Shown here in pieces: positions 44,891 to 54,183 of a stretch of DNA of 64,000 nt. The translations under genes and the position numbers were made by a program. The stretch comes from Candidatus Poribacteria bacterium (GTDB lineage Bacteria; Poribacteria; WGA-4E; WGA-3G). The notes under the pieces are model-generated. The model did not search any database, had not been told where the DNA came from, and saw nothing but the letters and a program-made list of their open reading frames with translations. The stretch lies in NCBI GenBank assembly GCA_003635255.1, contig PYJC01000065.1, positions 1-64,000 on the forward strand, given 5' to 3'. Every line of letters begins with the position of its first letter. Positions within the stretch are counted from its first letter, which is position 1.

Positions 44891-45128
44891 AAAGTTCCTT
44901 TCATAAATGTAAGGGGATTTAACATCTCCGAGTTGTCGGAGGGTTCCATACCGCCGCGCCTACCTAATCTGCAAATCCGGTCTAAATTCTCAAAAGCCGT
45001 ATACATATTTGGACGATGGGTTGTTAAAAACCGACTGGACGGGATTTAGGTATTTTCCAACCTTGCGAAAGATGATGCACAACCTAACAGGTTATGCTAC
45101 ACCGTTTACATTAGCAGTACGGTTTCTG

Positions 45129-45977
45129 TTATCGGTTTTCGAGTTGTCGACGGAGTTGTTCTAATTCACGTTCTAATGCCTGCCGCCGCTCCGTCTCTTC
45201 TACAGCCCGTGCCTCCGCTTCCGCGCGAAGATCCCGTTCTGCTTCCACACGGAGCTCTGCTTCTTCCGTCCGGAGTTCCGCTGCTTCCACACGCTTTTTT
45301 GCTGCAGCGTGAAGGTTACGCTCCTCTATAGCAGTCGTGATCGGGGTGCCATCGGGCAAATACGGACGTAACAACCGGACATGGCTATGGTGTTGATCCG
45401 CCCACCGGAACGACAGGTTTAATGACTCGCTGAATAAGGCACCGCGTGGATCGGGCGGTATTTCAACAATGGCACCTGAAGGCTCCCGCCGCCACCCGCG
45501 AAACTCTGCGGGTTTCTCCATCTCAGGCTGATGGAGGAAGTACTCTTGTACCCCCATATCCTGCAGGTAGATATGGACCTTTTCTTCTCGATCCTCATCG
45601 GCTGTTGAATCCGATAGGAACTCAAAAACAATCGTTGGTGTTGCACCTTCTGCCCAAGTATAGAAACTCCTACGGAGTGGAAATTTCGCTGCACCTAAAA
45701 CGACATAAATATCAGGGGCGACGCTTTTCGTGACATCGCCCTCGCGGTAATAGATGAAGTTGTCAACGCCGACATAGATGTGTGGTTGCATTGCGAAATA
45801 ACTGGAGAATTGTTCGTACAAGCTGCTGGTCTGTTCGCCGTGGAATCCGGTTGCGGGCATAGGTTCCTCATCTTCGTATGGGTAGCCTGGTATGTAAACG
45901 GTGGGTTTTCCAGTCGCTTTTGGAAAGGTCGGCATATATTTGTGCTGTTTGCGTTCAAAGTCGGTAAGAGGTTTCAT
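45129..45977 (-). CDS. Uma2-family (DUF820) putative endonuclease with coiled-coil tail
   Basis: The protein has 282 aa. The PD-(D/E)xK-like core shows VAPDIYVVLG and IVFEFLSDSTADEDREEKVHIYLQ, then VQEYFL. The C-terminal 70 residues are a heptad-rich coiled coil of Glu/Ala/Arg. These genes are highly multiplied in some bacteria and their physiological role is unclear. GGAGAG immediately before ATG 45977 argues for that start over the track's 45989. Confidence 0.8.
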   Translation of the reverse strand: MKPLTDFERKQHKYMPTFPKATGKPTVYIPGYPYEDEEPMPATGFHGEQTSSLYEQFSSYFAMQPHIYVGVDNFIYYREGDVTKSVAPDIYVVLGAAKFPLRRSFYTWAEGATPTIVFEFLSDSTADEDREEKVHIYLQDMGVQEYFLHQPEMEKPAEFRGWRREPSGAIVEIPPDPRGALFSESLNLSFRWADQHHSHVRLLRPYLPDGTPITTAIEERNLHAAAKKRVEAAELRTEEAELRVEAERDLRAEAEARAVEETERRQALERELEQLRRQLENR

Positions 45978-46062
45978 GCTTCTCTCCATATCTGCGTGTT
46001 TTTCCTTTAATTTTAGCAGGAATGTGCGTTGTTAGCAATTTGAATCGCGGCTTGTGCAGCTT

Positions 46063-46869
46063 TCACTCCTGATTCTCACGCCATTTTGCGAAATCTGCCT
46101 CGATTTCCTCCGACCATTTGCGATCTATTTCACCCGGCGTGTAGACCCCTTCACGCAGCCGTTGATGCCCGAACCGATCGCGGAGAGCGACCTCTTCGCC
46201 TTGCTCAACGACCTGCTGTGCAAAATGCGGTGGAATAAAAATAACACCGCCGCGCCTGCCTAAAACGACATCACCGGGTAGAACTGTCGCCTCCGCAATC
46301 CGGATGGGGATATTGATACCCGTCAACGTGACGTTCGCAATCCCAGTCGGATCCACACCGCGCACGAATGTGGCGAAATCAGGCAACTCGTAGATGCCAT
46401 CCAAATCGCGGATGCCACCGTCAATGACCATGCCAGTTCCCGTTTTCGCATAGATAGAATTGCCGAGGTTATCGCCAGCAAAAGTGCCGTCTTTCACCTT
46501 GCCAAAGAGATCCACAACGATAACATCGTCACGGACGAGCGTATCAATCACCCACGAGTTTTGACCCCCGACGCGTCCCTCTTTTTCACCCTGTGCAGAG
46601 AGAGCATCGTTGAAATCGGGACGAATCGGCACGAAAGCACATGTTACCGCTCTGCCGACGAGAATCCGATCCGGATGGAGGTTCATCCAATCGCCAGCGA
46701 ATTGGAACTGATAGCCGTTACCATGCAGAACCCCCCACGCCTGCTCAATGCTGATCGCCTTCATCCGCTGAATGATATCGTCGGGGACGCGGGGTCGTCC
46801 ATCAGGAAACCGATCACCTTCCCATAGATGTGTCATCGCGAGGATGCTCTCTTTATTGATGAGTTGCAC
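46063..46869 (-). CDS. RraA-family protein (HMG/CHA aldolase-like)
   Basis: The protein has 268 aa. GRAVTCAF, IVVDLFGKVKDGTFAGDNL, GMVIDGGIRDLDGI (the active-site G-G-x-R-D) and VLPGDVVLGRRGGVIFIP are characteristic of RraA folds, which include 4-hydroxy-4-methyl-2-oxoglutarate aldolases and oxaloacetate decarboxylases. It is probably a Mg-dependent lyase in organic-acid catabolism. It starts 6 bp after the HicB-like gene. Confidence 0.88.
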   Translation of the reverse strand: MQLINKESILAMTHLWEGDRFPDGRPRVPDDIIQRMKAISIEQAWGVLHGNGYQFQFAGDWMNLHPDRILVGRAVTCAFVPIRPDFNDALSAQGEKEGRVGGQNSWVIDTLVRDDVIVVDLFGKVKDGTFAGDNLGNSIYAKTGTGMVIDGGIRDLDGIYELPDFATFVRGVDPTGIANVTLTGINIPIRIAEATVLPGDVVLGRRGGVIFIPPHFAQQVVEQGEEVALRDRFGHQRLREGVYTPGEIDRKWSEEIEADFAKWRENQE

Positions 46870-46875
46870 TTTGTG

Positions 46876-47223
46876 TTACGCTCCTGTACTTACTTCTGAC
46901 AATAGAGTGGTGGGCAAATGGGATATGCTTCGGTATTTGCCTTCTCTATAATTCTTAATAGCTTTCTCGGCAAGGTGATCCAGCCGTCCGGCTTTCACGT
47001 CTTCCTCAAATTTCTTCTCCCAAGCTTCTTCTTCGGCGACGAGTGCTTCATGAAGTTTTTTTTCGAGGGTTTTCAGGAGTATGGCTTCTGTAGGTGCCTC
47101 ACATTTGACTTTTGGAACGTCTGGTATCTGTCCAAGCCAGTTCGCACCGTTTCTTTGGATATGAGCGGTATAGGTCTCCTCAAAAACCTTGTCATGAATG
47201 TCAACAGTCTTTATTTGTTCCAT
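46876..47223 (-). CDS. HicB-like small protein, orphan antitoxin candidate
   Basis: The protein has 115 aa. The N-terminal half (YTAHIQRNGANWLGQIPDVPKVKCEAPTE) has the HicB-like beta pattern; the C-terminal half is helical (EEEAWEKKFEEDVKAGRLDHLAEKAIKNYREGKY), typical of small antitoxins. No HicA or other toxin gene is adjacent. It is co-directional with RraA. An orphan or solitary regulator is possible. Confidence 0.5.
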   Translation of the reverse strand: MEQIKTVDIHDKVFEETYTAHIQRNGANWLGQIPDVPKVKCEAPTEAILLKTLEKKLHEALVAEEEAWEKKFEEDVKAGRLDHLAEKAIKNYREGKYRSISHLPTTLLSEVSTGA

Positions 47224-47383
47224 GAGTTTTCTCCGTAATCATAGAAGGATAATTTCCAAACAAGGGGCATCCATAATCCCGTCAATCCTTGAATCCTGTG
47301 AATCCCGGTTCAGACAATGACGCACTACATTACCGAATTAAATGCTTAATCTTCATGCAGCGCGCCTATGGTAGACGGAATAC

Positions 47384-48238
47384 TTACAGCCCCGCGTTTT
47401 CCCAGACCTGATCGAGTGATTCCGCAGTCGCTTTTGCCGCATCGGCGGGTTCCATGCCGTTCACCTCTTGGCTAAAGGGCTCCGGTGTCACAGGTCCCTC
47501 GTAACCAATTTCTGTCAGAATCTGCATCAATTCGGTGAGCGGAATTACACCGGTCTCAGCCGGGAGGCATCTGATGTTATCAATCTGATCATCCGGGTCA
47601 ATGCCAGCCGGAGCATCGTTGATATGGACGTAAACGACATCCGATGCAGAGAGTTTGCGCACATCGTCAACCGTGGAGCGACAGGTGTACCAGTGCCACG
47701 TATCAAAGAGTAGTCCAACGTTCCCCGTACCGACAGCGGCAGCAAGTCCTAACATTGCGTCCATCGAATAGGCGAAGAGGTATTTGGAACCTTTACGGCT
47801 CGTTGCGGGTCCAATGAACTCCAGTCCGATGGAGTGTCCATGGTCTTTGAGAATCTCGGCAACACCACGCAACCGTTTAACAGAAAAGTCCCAGTTCTCC
47901 TGATACGTCATATCGTTTGAGGCGGGACCGACAACGGTAGTCGTCCGGTAGCAACCGAGTTCCGCTGCGAGTGCCGCACGTTCCGGCAACTGCGCTAAAC
48001 CGGCATCATAGTCGGCATCGGGACCGCGCCAGTTAACACCGAACCCCCATCCACCCATAGCAATCCCTGCTTCCGACCAGAGGTCTTTGACGTATTGCAC
48101 GGAGTGTTCTTGTGCAATTTGATTGGCTTCGTCGATGTTCAGATCAAGACCTTCAAAACCAGCGTTCTTTGCGAGGTCTAAGCCTTCTCTCATATCTGCC
48201 CGGATGCCAATTGCACCGGTACTCAGGTTCTTAAACAT
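47384..48238 (-). CDS. Sugar phosphate isomerase/epimerase (AP endonuclease 2 fold)
   Basis: The protein has 284 aa. TIM-barrel landmarks include FEGLDLNIDEANQIAQEH, IGLEFIGP (metal Glu), LLFDTWHWY (metal Asp/His), VYVHINDAP and GPVTPEPFS. It is probably a keto-sugar epimerase acting with the Gfo/Idh and PhyH genes upstream. I start at ATG 48238 (GAAGGAG upstream); the 18 extra residues in the track are encoded by a dispersed repeat word. Confidence 0.87.
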   Translation of the reverse strand: MFKNLSTGAIGIRADMREGLDLAKNAGFEGLDLNIDEANQIAQEHSVQYVKDLWSEAGIAMGGWGFGVNWRGPDADYDAGLAQLPERAALAAELGCYRTTTVVGPASNDMTYQENWDFSVKRLRGVAEILKDHGHSIGLEFIGPATSRKGSKYLFAYSMDAMLGLAAAVGTGNVGLLFDTWHWYTCRSTVDDVRKLSASDVVYVHINDAPAGIDPDDQIDNIRCLPAETGVIPLTELMQILTEIGYEGPVTPEPFSQEVNGMEPADAAKATAESLDQVWENAGL

Positions 48239-48266
48239 TGTTTCTCCTTCTTTACTTATAGCAGAA

Positions 48267-48294
48267 GTGTTTTTGCTTGGGTGTTTCCCCATAG
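48267..48294. repeat. Dispersed word copy (GTGTTTTTGCTTGGGTGTTT)
   Basis: A 28-bp copy of the roughly 27-bp dispersed word, with one substitution and one inserted A relative to the copy at 53864. It lies just upstream of the isomerase gene. Confidence 0.75.
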
Positions 48295-48302
48295 GAAGAA
48301 AA

Positions 48303-48363
48303 GATTAGAAGGTTGGAAGATTGGAGGTATCCTTCCATCCCAACGCCTTCTATCCTTCCATCC
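48303..48363. repeat. GAAGGTTGGAAG inverted repeat
   Basis: Left arm AGAAGGTTGGAAGATTGGA, right arm CCTTCTATCCTTCCATCC. Same family as 21330-21413. It covers the last codons and stop of the PhyH gene. Confidence 0.6.
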
Positions 48364-49066
48364 TCAATTTTTCGCCACGCAAAACTTTCGCAGCGACAGC
48401 CCACGGATAATCCTCGTCCTCTGCTTTTGCGTCGCGGTACGTCGGAATCCAGATCCAGCGTTCTTCGCCAGAACGGTTCGGATGGCTCGAATGGAGCGTC
48501 AAATCGTGGAAAAAGACGGCACCACCCGCTTCGATCTCCGCAGTGACAGCAAGGTTTTCGTCAACTGCCCCCGGACGGAGCCGATTTCCGAAGCCGTGTC
48601 CGTCACTCGCATCGCCATCGTGGACAATCGCGGATTTGTGGGAACCCGGAAATAGTTTGAGACACCCATTTTCAACAGTCGCATCGTCAAGTGCCACCCA
48701 GATTGAGATTTTGTGCGCACCGTACCAATAGGACCAATCTTGGTGCCAAGGACTCGCAAACGTCGTCGACGCACTCTTAAAAACCACCTTATCGCTCAAA
48801 AACTCAATATCTGGTGCGAGGATGCCTTCTAAGATGTCAAGTAACCGCGCGTCCCCCACTGCGGTTTGAAAAACCGGACTCCGCGCAGCTAAACCCACAT
48901 ATACCCCGTGTCCAGCGGCTGCACCTGTCTCCACTTTAACGGCTTCCAGAATGTCAACGCACTCTGACTTAAGCCGTTGGACTTCGCTTCGCGTAAATAG
49001 ATTTCGGGCAACAGCGAAACCGTCTTTTTTAAACTCGTTGCGGAGCGTTGTCATATCAAATGTCAT
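48350..49066 (-). CDS. Phytanoyl-CoA dioxygenase family protein
   Basis: The protein has 238 aa. The Fe(II) ligands are in SPWHQDWSYW (HxD) and LTLHSSHPNRS (distal His and Arg), with VALDDATVENGCLKLFPGSH between. It is more typical of the family than the 24631/25393 pair. It lies 5 bp after the Gfo/Idh gene and 110 bp before the isomerase gene, so it probably acts on the same substrate. Its last residues (RMEG) and stop fall in a dispersed repeat. Confidence 0.88.
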   Translation of the reverse strand: MTFDMTTLRNEFKKDGFAVARNLFTRSEVQRLKSECVDILEAVKVETGAAAGHGVYVGLAARSPVFQTAVGDARLLDILEGILAPDIEFLSDKVVFKSASTTFASPWHQDWSYWYGAHKISIWVALDDATVENGCLKLFPGSHKSAIVHDGDASDGHGFGNRLRPGAVDENLAVTAEIEAGGAVFFHDLTLHSSHPNRSGEERWIWIPTYRDAKAEDEDYPWAVAAKVLRGEKLRMEG

Positions 49067-49071
49067 CTTTT

Positions 49072-50145
49072 TTATGCCTCTACAGCTGCATCAATCTCGA
49101 CTTCGCGCCCTGTCTCACCACTTGTGAGCAGCCCTTCCATCATCTGCTGGACAATCAACCCGTGACGAAGCGGTGCCTTGCAGGTTACGTCATCTAAGAT
49201 GCATTCAATGAAGTGATCAGCGATAGCGTCCCACGACTTTCCATACTTACTCTTTGGAAGCTTCGCGTCTATGTCCTCAAATTCACCTTTTTTGTCGGTT
49301 CGGTAGAGTCGCAAAGGTTTCAGCGTCGCCCCCGCCTCTGTACCGAACAACTCGATCTGAAATTCGTCGGGTTGGTGCGATGCCCAGAAACTTTCCACCT
49401 GTAAGCCGACACCCCCTTCAAAGGTAATAAACCCACCAGCGTAATCATCAGAATCGTATTTCTCGTAGATCTCTTTAGGGGCTTTCGTCCCCCTCCAGTA
49501 GCCGAGTCCTCGAGGTCCGAACTTCGCCCCAGCAGCACCGAGTACCGCAATTGGCTTTGGTAATCCGAGAATCCACCATGCCGAGTCAAGCACATGGACA
49601 CCCATATCCCGAAATGCGCCGCCACCTTTCTGGATGAAACCGAGATTCCATGCCGGGATACCACTCCTACGCACACTCCGTGCCCGCGCGTAATAGAGTT
49701 CTCCAAAATAATTATCGCGTGCGAGATTGCCGAGATATTGGGTGTCATTCCCAAAGCGCGTAGAGAGCGACATCATATTGACGACACCCGCTGCTTCCGC
49801 TGCTGTGACCAATTTTTGTGCCGCTGCCTCAGAATCAGCAAGCGGTTTCGTTACCATGACATGCTTACCGTTCCGCACCGCTTCTAACGCGATCGGGACG
49901 TGCCACTGATTCGGCGTGCCGACGAAGACTGCATCAATATCATCGGCTTTGCACATCTCTTTGTAATCTGTGTAGAATTTAACCTTCCCAGGTAAATCTT
50001 TAGCGAAGGCTTTCATCCGATCTTCGAGTAGATCGCAGAGTGCGACGACATTGCCTCTCGGATTTTCGGCGAGTGCCGTGCCGTTGGGTCTGCCGATACC
50101 CATACCGACGACAGCGATGCGGACAGTTTTCTTTGCTGATGCCAT
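49072..50145 (-). CDS. Gfo/Idh/MocA-family oxidoreductase
   Basis: The protein has 357 aa. AVVGMGIGRPNG, VGTPNQWHVPI and MVTKPLADS (a TKP instead of the usual EKP) are seen, followed by the C-terminal sheet domain with FRDMGVHVLDSAWWILG. The start is ATG 50145 with GGAG nine bases upstream; the track's TTG adds five residues. It is co-directional and tightly spaced with PhyH. Confidence 0.88.
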   Translation of the reverse strand: MASAKKTVRIAVVGMGIGRPNGTALAENPRGNVVALCDLLEDRMKAFAKDLPGKVKFYTDYKEMCKADDIDAVFVGTPNQWHVPIALEAVRNGKHVMVTKPLADSEAAAQKLVTAAEAAGVVNMMSLSTRFGNDTQYLGNLARDNYFGELYYARARSVRRSGIPAWNLGFIQKGGGAFRDMGVHVLDSAWWILGLPKPIAVLGAAGAKFGPRGLGYWRGTKAPKEIYEKYDSDDYAGGFITFEGGVGLQVESFWASHQPDEFQIELFGTEAGATLKPLRLYRTDKKGEFEDIDAKLPKSKYGKSWDAIADHFIECILDDVTCKAPLRHGLIVQQMMEGLLTSGETGREVEIDAAVEA

Positions 50146-50176
50146 ATAATCTATCTCCAAATTTTGTAACGTGATA

Positions 50177-50740
50177 TTACTGGGGGTTCCCTTGGTGATC
50201 CAAAGCAGGGTTAACCTCGTTTTTGACCGGCTTAATCGTCCGAAGGTATGCCCAAATTGCTTTCAAGTCTTCATCGTTCATTTGCGCATAGTGTTTTACT
50301 GGCATAGGCGGCAAAATCTTCCGATTGCTTTCCACACCTTGGTGCCGTCCCGTACGCATCGCTTTGATGAACATCTCTTCCGTCCATTCACCCAATCCAG
50401 TCTCTTTATCGGGAGTCAAATTTGAGGCGAAACTGGTTCCAAACGCACCAGAAAAGGCTGATAATTGTGGGGCAGTTACGATGAAAATGCCCTCTCGGAT
50501 CATACGGAAATTATAACGTGGGGTAGGTTGTCCTGCAGGGTGTCCAGCGAGGTACATATTCATGTCGTAGTCGGCACCCACACGCGGCGTGTGACAATAT
50601 CCGCACGCAGCAACCGCGTCTACGAGGTATTTGCCACGCTGAACCATATCACTTTGACTCTCGACAGAACGGATGTTCAGCGCAATAATAGCACCCGCAA
50701 CAAGCACCACAACACAAAAGATTAAGAGATTTCGATACAT
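50177..50740 (-). CDS. Membrane-anchored c-type cytochrome
   Basis: The protein has 187 aa. An N-terminal helix (LLIFCVVVLVAGAIIALNI) anchors it. One haem-binding CGYCH and a likely Met ligand (LPPMPVKHY) make it a mono-haem class I-type cytochrome. The length and MNMYLAGHPAGQPTP resemble dehydrogenase-associated cytochromes. It may accept electrons from the neighbouring oxidoreductases. It lies 31 bp before the Gfo/Idh gene. Confidence 0.87.
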   Translation of the reverse strand: MYRNLLIFCVVVLVAGAIIALNIRSVESQSDMVQRGKYLVDAVAACGYCHTPRVGADYDMNMYLAGHPAGQPTPRYNFRMIREGIFIVTAPQLSAFSGAFGTSFASNLTPDKETGLGEWTEEMFIKAMRTGRHQGVESNRKILPPMPVKHYAQMNDEDLKAIWAYLRTIKPVKNEVNPALDHQGNPQ

Positions 50741-50822
50741 TCAATAAGTTCTCCTTAGATTCAAAGTTCCGACTCAATTTAGCACATCGTGCAAATAGAT
50801 GCAATAGAAATTACGCGAAAAA

Positions 50823-50843
50823 GGCGCGGTTTCAAACCGCGCC
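50823..50843. terminator. GGCGCGGTTT palindrome, likely terminator
   Basis: A perfect 10-bp inverted repeat (GGCGCGGTTT C AAACCGCGCC) is followed by a T-rich run. It lies 35 bp after the TonB receptor stop (minus) and before the cytochrome gene. It resembles the core of the MITE at 16122-16150. Confidence 0.6.
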
Positions 50844-50878
50844 TGCGTTGTAATTTTTTAAGTGAGATAACAACTATC

Positions 50879-53671
50879 CTAAAAGCGATAGGATAATTTC
50901 GCGTAGTAAAGTCCGCCGTTGAACCCGAAAGGTGCGGACCTTCTCGAATACGTGAACACACCGGGGGAGTCAACAATGACCTGTCCCCTGCTATCCGTTA
51001 AAGTGCCACCGCGCGACTGACCAATCTCATTCAGATCAGGTACTTGATCAAACAGATTGTTTGCACCAATGGTCAGCGAAAGCCCTTCGTTCAACTGATA
51101 ATTGCTTTGGATGTCGGTGAGCCATTTTCCGCCATAGGTTTGTCGTGCCGGATCGTCACCACTCCCTTCTTGAACGGTGTAGCTGCCGAAGTAGCGCAAA
51201 GCACCGCCGATAGTGAGATCACCGATCATGTAATCCGCGCTGATGTTAACGCGAGTGTTCGGCTGCCACTCCTCAATCATGGAACGTTCCTGTGACGGGA
51301 AGAGGGTATCCTCACGTCCGAGAAGGACTTCCGGGGCATCCACATCACCAATAACTTCAGTGTCCGCCCACGTCAATGCAGCTCTCAAATTAAGCAAAGA
51401 TTCATTGTCGAAAGCATAGAGGTAACCTGCAGCAACATCAACGCCTTGTGTGCGTGTCTGTGCAACGTTTGTGAACACCTGCGCGCTACTCGCACCTGCG
51501 GCGGCTAATTCGGTTATGTCATCAGCACTGAAACTACCACTCAGGACGATCCGATCATCGATTTGAATCAGAAAGCCGTCGATGCTAAGCCACATTTTCT
51601 CAAGCGGTTTCAACACAAAACCACCGGAAACATTGAATGCGGTTTCCTCTTTCAGTTCAGGAATTCCGAGTGCCCGTGCAGCATCGCTGTCATTGCGGAA
51701 GGTGCCGACTTCAAGGGCTATCAGTTCTTCTGTGTTTCCGTCCTTATCAAGATCGTCGGCATCTACTTTGAATTGTGTGCTGATGTTGTTGAAGTAGAGC
51801 TGCTGCAACGAAGGTGCACGGAAGCCTGTACTACCCGCAGCACGTACCGCAACCTGTTTCGTCAGGTCGTAGCGCGCCGTCGCTTTGCCTGTAACAGTGG
51901 CACCGAAGTCGCTATACTGCTCACCACGCACCGCTGCACCGACGAGGAGTCCCGTTCCAGGTTGTCCACTCAGATAAGATTCAAAGTCTGCGTAACCAGC
52001 GATGTTGGTTCGGCTTTCGTCCACTTCGTTGTCGGGTCGGAAGCCGGGGAAGACTTGGATACCACCAGAGGCACCATCTACGCCGAGTCCGGCGTTAATC
52101 CATGAGAGCGGTTCACCCGCATGGATGCCGTAACCTTCCCTACGGAATTCAATACCACCTGCAAGGTTGATAAGCGACGATTGATAGTCCAATGGATACG
52201 TGACATCTAAGTTGAACGCCGTTTGCGAAAGTTCAAAACCACCAGCATCTGCCGACGTTGGACTGCTCGGACCATAAGACGCATTCAGCGAATTTGAAAT
52301 GAGGAAGTCAAATGTATTCAATCCGTGATTGATACTGACATCAATATTCAGGTCGGTTGCTTCATGCGTCCATGCTAAACCTAAAGCAAGAGAGGTATCT
52401 CCAATGTCGGTGTTAATTTCTGGTAGGAATCCGTCTGGATAAATTTCGGGGACGGTTCGTGACGCTTGGTTGGCTCTACGATAGAAACCTGCACTGTTAT
52501 TTTGGCGCGTGGAGTGACCCCCAAAAGAGTAGAGCTCTAAGCCCGCCGCTAACGGAAGTCCGAAATTGTAAAATCCGACTTTTTGGGACGAATCGGCATC
52601 CCCAATTCGGAAATTCTGCCGTTCAAAGGTATATTCGCGCGGGTCAAACCAGACCGGTTTTTCTGTCACAGTGCCATCATCGTTTTCGATTTCAGGAATA
52701 TGGTCTGACGGTCTACCTTGATCTACATCCACCCAATCATATTGTTGCGTACCGGTAAGTCCCGCGCGGTTCGTGCGGTATCTGTCGCGCCATTCAGCAG
52801 TGAGATTCAGGAAACCGGATTCGCCGACTTTCATACCGTAATTAGCGTTCCCGTTCCATGTATCCCCATCGCCTTCGTAGGTCTGTCCCCAGTAGATGTC
52901 AGCATTGCCTGTATCAACATCGTCTTTGAGCACGATGTTGATCACACCGGCAATAGCGTCGGAGCCGTATTGCGCTGCTGCACCATCGCGTAGCACTTCA
53001 ATCCGCTCAATCGCCGCCGACGGAATCGCATTGAAGTCTGTTCCGGCAGTGCCGCGACCCACCGATGTGTTAACGTGCAGCAATGCGCTCTTGTGGCGAC
53101 GCTTGCCGTTGACCAGCACAAGCGTTTGGTCGGGTCCCAAGCCACGCAGCGTTGCGGGCCGTAGCGCATCTGTACCATCACTAATCGTCGAACTTGAGAA
53201 ATTAAAGGAAGGGACTAACATCTGAAGGACACGCCCCGTCTCAGATTGACCCGTAAGACTCAGCTGTTCTCTGTTAACCACTTCTATCGGCACCGGTGCC
53301 TGTAGTGCTCTTCTGCCTATACTACGGGTACCCACCACGACAACCGCTTCAACGGTTTGGATCGGAGCAAGTACTACCGTCACTTCGGTCTGTCCAGCAG
53401 TTGTATTAAGCCGTTTACTCGAAAATCCGATGGCTATTACGGTCAGGGCCTGCGTCCCTGTCACGTCGCTAAACATAGCGTTTCCAGATTCGTCTGTCGT
53501 CTCTTCTTGGGTTCCAATTTGTACTTTTGCTTCTGGAATGGGATTTCCATTCTGATCTTGAACGACTACCTTAAGTGCTTCAGCACTGGCAGCCATCGGC
53601 ATGACTAATGCAACGCCTAATAAAATCGTTACAACGCACCAGAAGTACCACTTATTACCTAAAATTGACAT
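50879..53671 (-). CDS. TonB-dependent outer-membrane receptor
   Basis: The protein has 930 aa. In order: signal peptide (residues 1-30, ending AASA), a carboxypeptidase-regulatory-like beta domain (VVQDQNGNPIPEAKVQIGTQ), a plug (about 125-245, with ATLRGLGPDQTLVLVNGKRRH and DGAAAQYGSDAIAGVIN), a 22-strand barrel, and a terminal aromatic strand (YAKLSYRF). It imports a large or scarce substrate using TonB energy. A terminator separates it from the cytochrome, but the direction and spacing suggest a functional link. Confidence 0.92.
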   Translation of the reverse strand: MSILGNKWYFWCVVTILLGVALVMPMAASAEALKVVVQDQNGNPIPEAKVQIGTQEETTDESGNAMFSDVTGTQALTVIAIGFSSKRLNTTAGQTEVTVVLAPIQTVEAVVVVGTRSIGRRALQAPVPIEVVNREQLSLTGQSETGRVLQMLVPSFNFSSSTISDGTDALRPATLRGLGPDQTLVLVNGKRRHKSALLHVNTSVGRGTAGTDFNAIPSAAIERIEVLRDGAAAQYGSDAIAGVINIVLKDDVDTGNADIYWGQTYEGDGDTWNGNANYGMKVGESGFLNLTAEWRDRYRTNRAGLTGTQQYDWVDVDQGRPSDHIPEIENDDGTVTEKPVWFDPREYTFERQNFRIGDADSSQKVGFYNFGLPLAAGLELYSFGGHSTRQNNSAGFYRRANQASRTVPEIYPDGFLPEINTDIGDTSLALGLAWTHEATDLNIDVSINHGLNTFDFLISNSLNASYGPSSPTSADAGGFELSQTAFNLDVTYPLDYQSSLINLAGGIEFRREGYGIHAGEPLSWINAGLGVDGASGGIQVFPGFRPDNEVDESRTNIAGYADFESYLSGQPGTGLLVGAAVRGEQYSDFGATVTGKATARYDLTKQVAVRAAGSTGFRAPSLQQLYFNNISTQFKVDADDLDKDGNTEELIALEVGTFRNDSDAARALGIPELKEETAFNVSGGFVLKPLEKMWLSIDGFLIQIDDRIVLSGSFSADDITELAAAGASSAQVFTNVAQTRTQGVDVAAGYLYAFDNESLLNLRAALTWADTEVIGDVDAPEVLLGREDTLFPSQERSMIEEWQPNTRVNISADYMIGDLTIGGALRYFGSYTVQEGSGDDPARQTYGGKWLTDIQSNYQLNEGLSLTIGANNLFDQVPDLNEIGQSRGGTLTDSRGQVIVDSPGVFTYSRRSAPFGFNGGLYYAKLSYRF

Positions 53672-53790
53672 TTGACTGATTTATCCTCCTTAAAAATTGT
53701 ACTAGAAAAAAGATCGCATCATGTGACTTCCATGAATTCAAACACTATTTGTAATTATTCTGGCCGCAATGATTTACGACACATCCCCAA

Positions 53791-53937
53791 TTATAGTAAA
53801 GTCCATAATTGTTGAAATACATCAAATCAAAGGGAGTCCGATCTCATTCCCCCTGATAAGGGCGTGTTTTTGCTGGGGTGTTTCCCCTAGGGGGGGTAGC
53901 TTCGTAAAAGTGTTCACTTATTTTCGATTTTACTACA
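53791..53937. repeat. MITE-like repeat with TTATAGTAAAGTC / CGATTTTACTACA ends
   Basis: Imperfect terminal inverted repeats of about 13 bp bound 147 bp without an ORF. Inside is the start of a CCCCCTGATAAGGG palindrome interrupted by the dispersed word (53864-53890). A related end, TTATAGTAAAGTTCATAATT, is at 41740-41759. The rest of the 512-bp gap up to 54183 holds the promoter below and no gene. Confidence 0.55.
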
Positions 53938-54010
53938 CTGTTTAATTATGTATTATTTTTTTCCTAAAATGCAAATTAAAGTTGGAGAATAACACAGGGA
54001 ATCACTTTTT

Positions 54011-54040
54011 TTAACAATAAACTCTGTTTTATGCTAAAAT
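54011..54040 (+). promoter_or_regulatory. Possible promoter of the acyl-CoA ligase gene
   Basis: TTAACA (54011-54016), 18 bp, TAAAAT (54035-54040). It would give a leader of about 135 nt to ATG 54184. Confidence 0.45.
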
Positions 54041-54183
54041 GGGTGGAAGTTGTCCTTATGGTGCTGGCGGATAGAATTTTTGTATAGGGTTCAATTTTCG
54101 TATCCTTGAGTGCATTAAAAACCCATTTTTGGCAGGATTTTCACTCGTTATTGCGGAGAGAAACGGGAGAAAAATGCTCGGTG

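Noticed and set aside
45446-46010. Plus-strand ORFs over the Uma2 gene
   Set aside because: Shadows of the minus-strand gene with its PD-(D/E)xK motifs.
54106-54183. 26-residue N-terminal extension of the acyl-CoA ligase
   Set aside because: It starts at TTG and has no family counterpart; MNYPLTLAQ at 54184 matches the usual N-terminus, although I cannot exclude the longer form.
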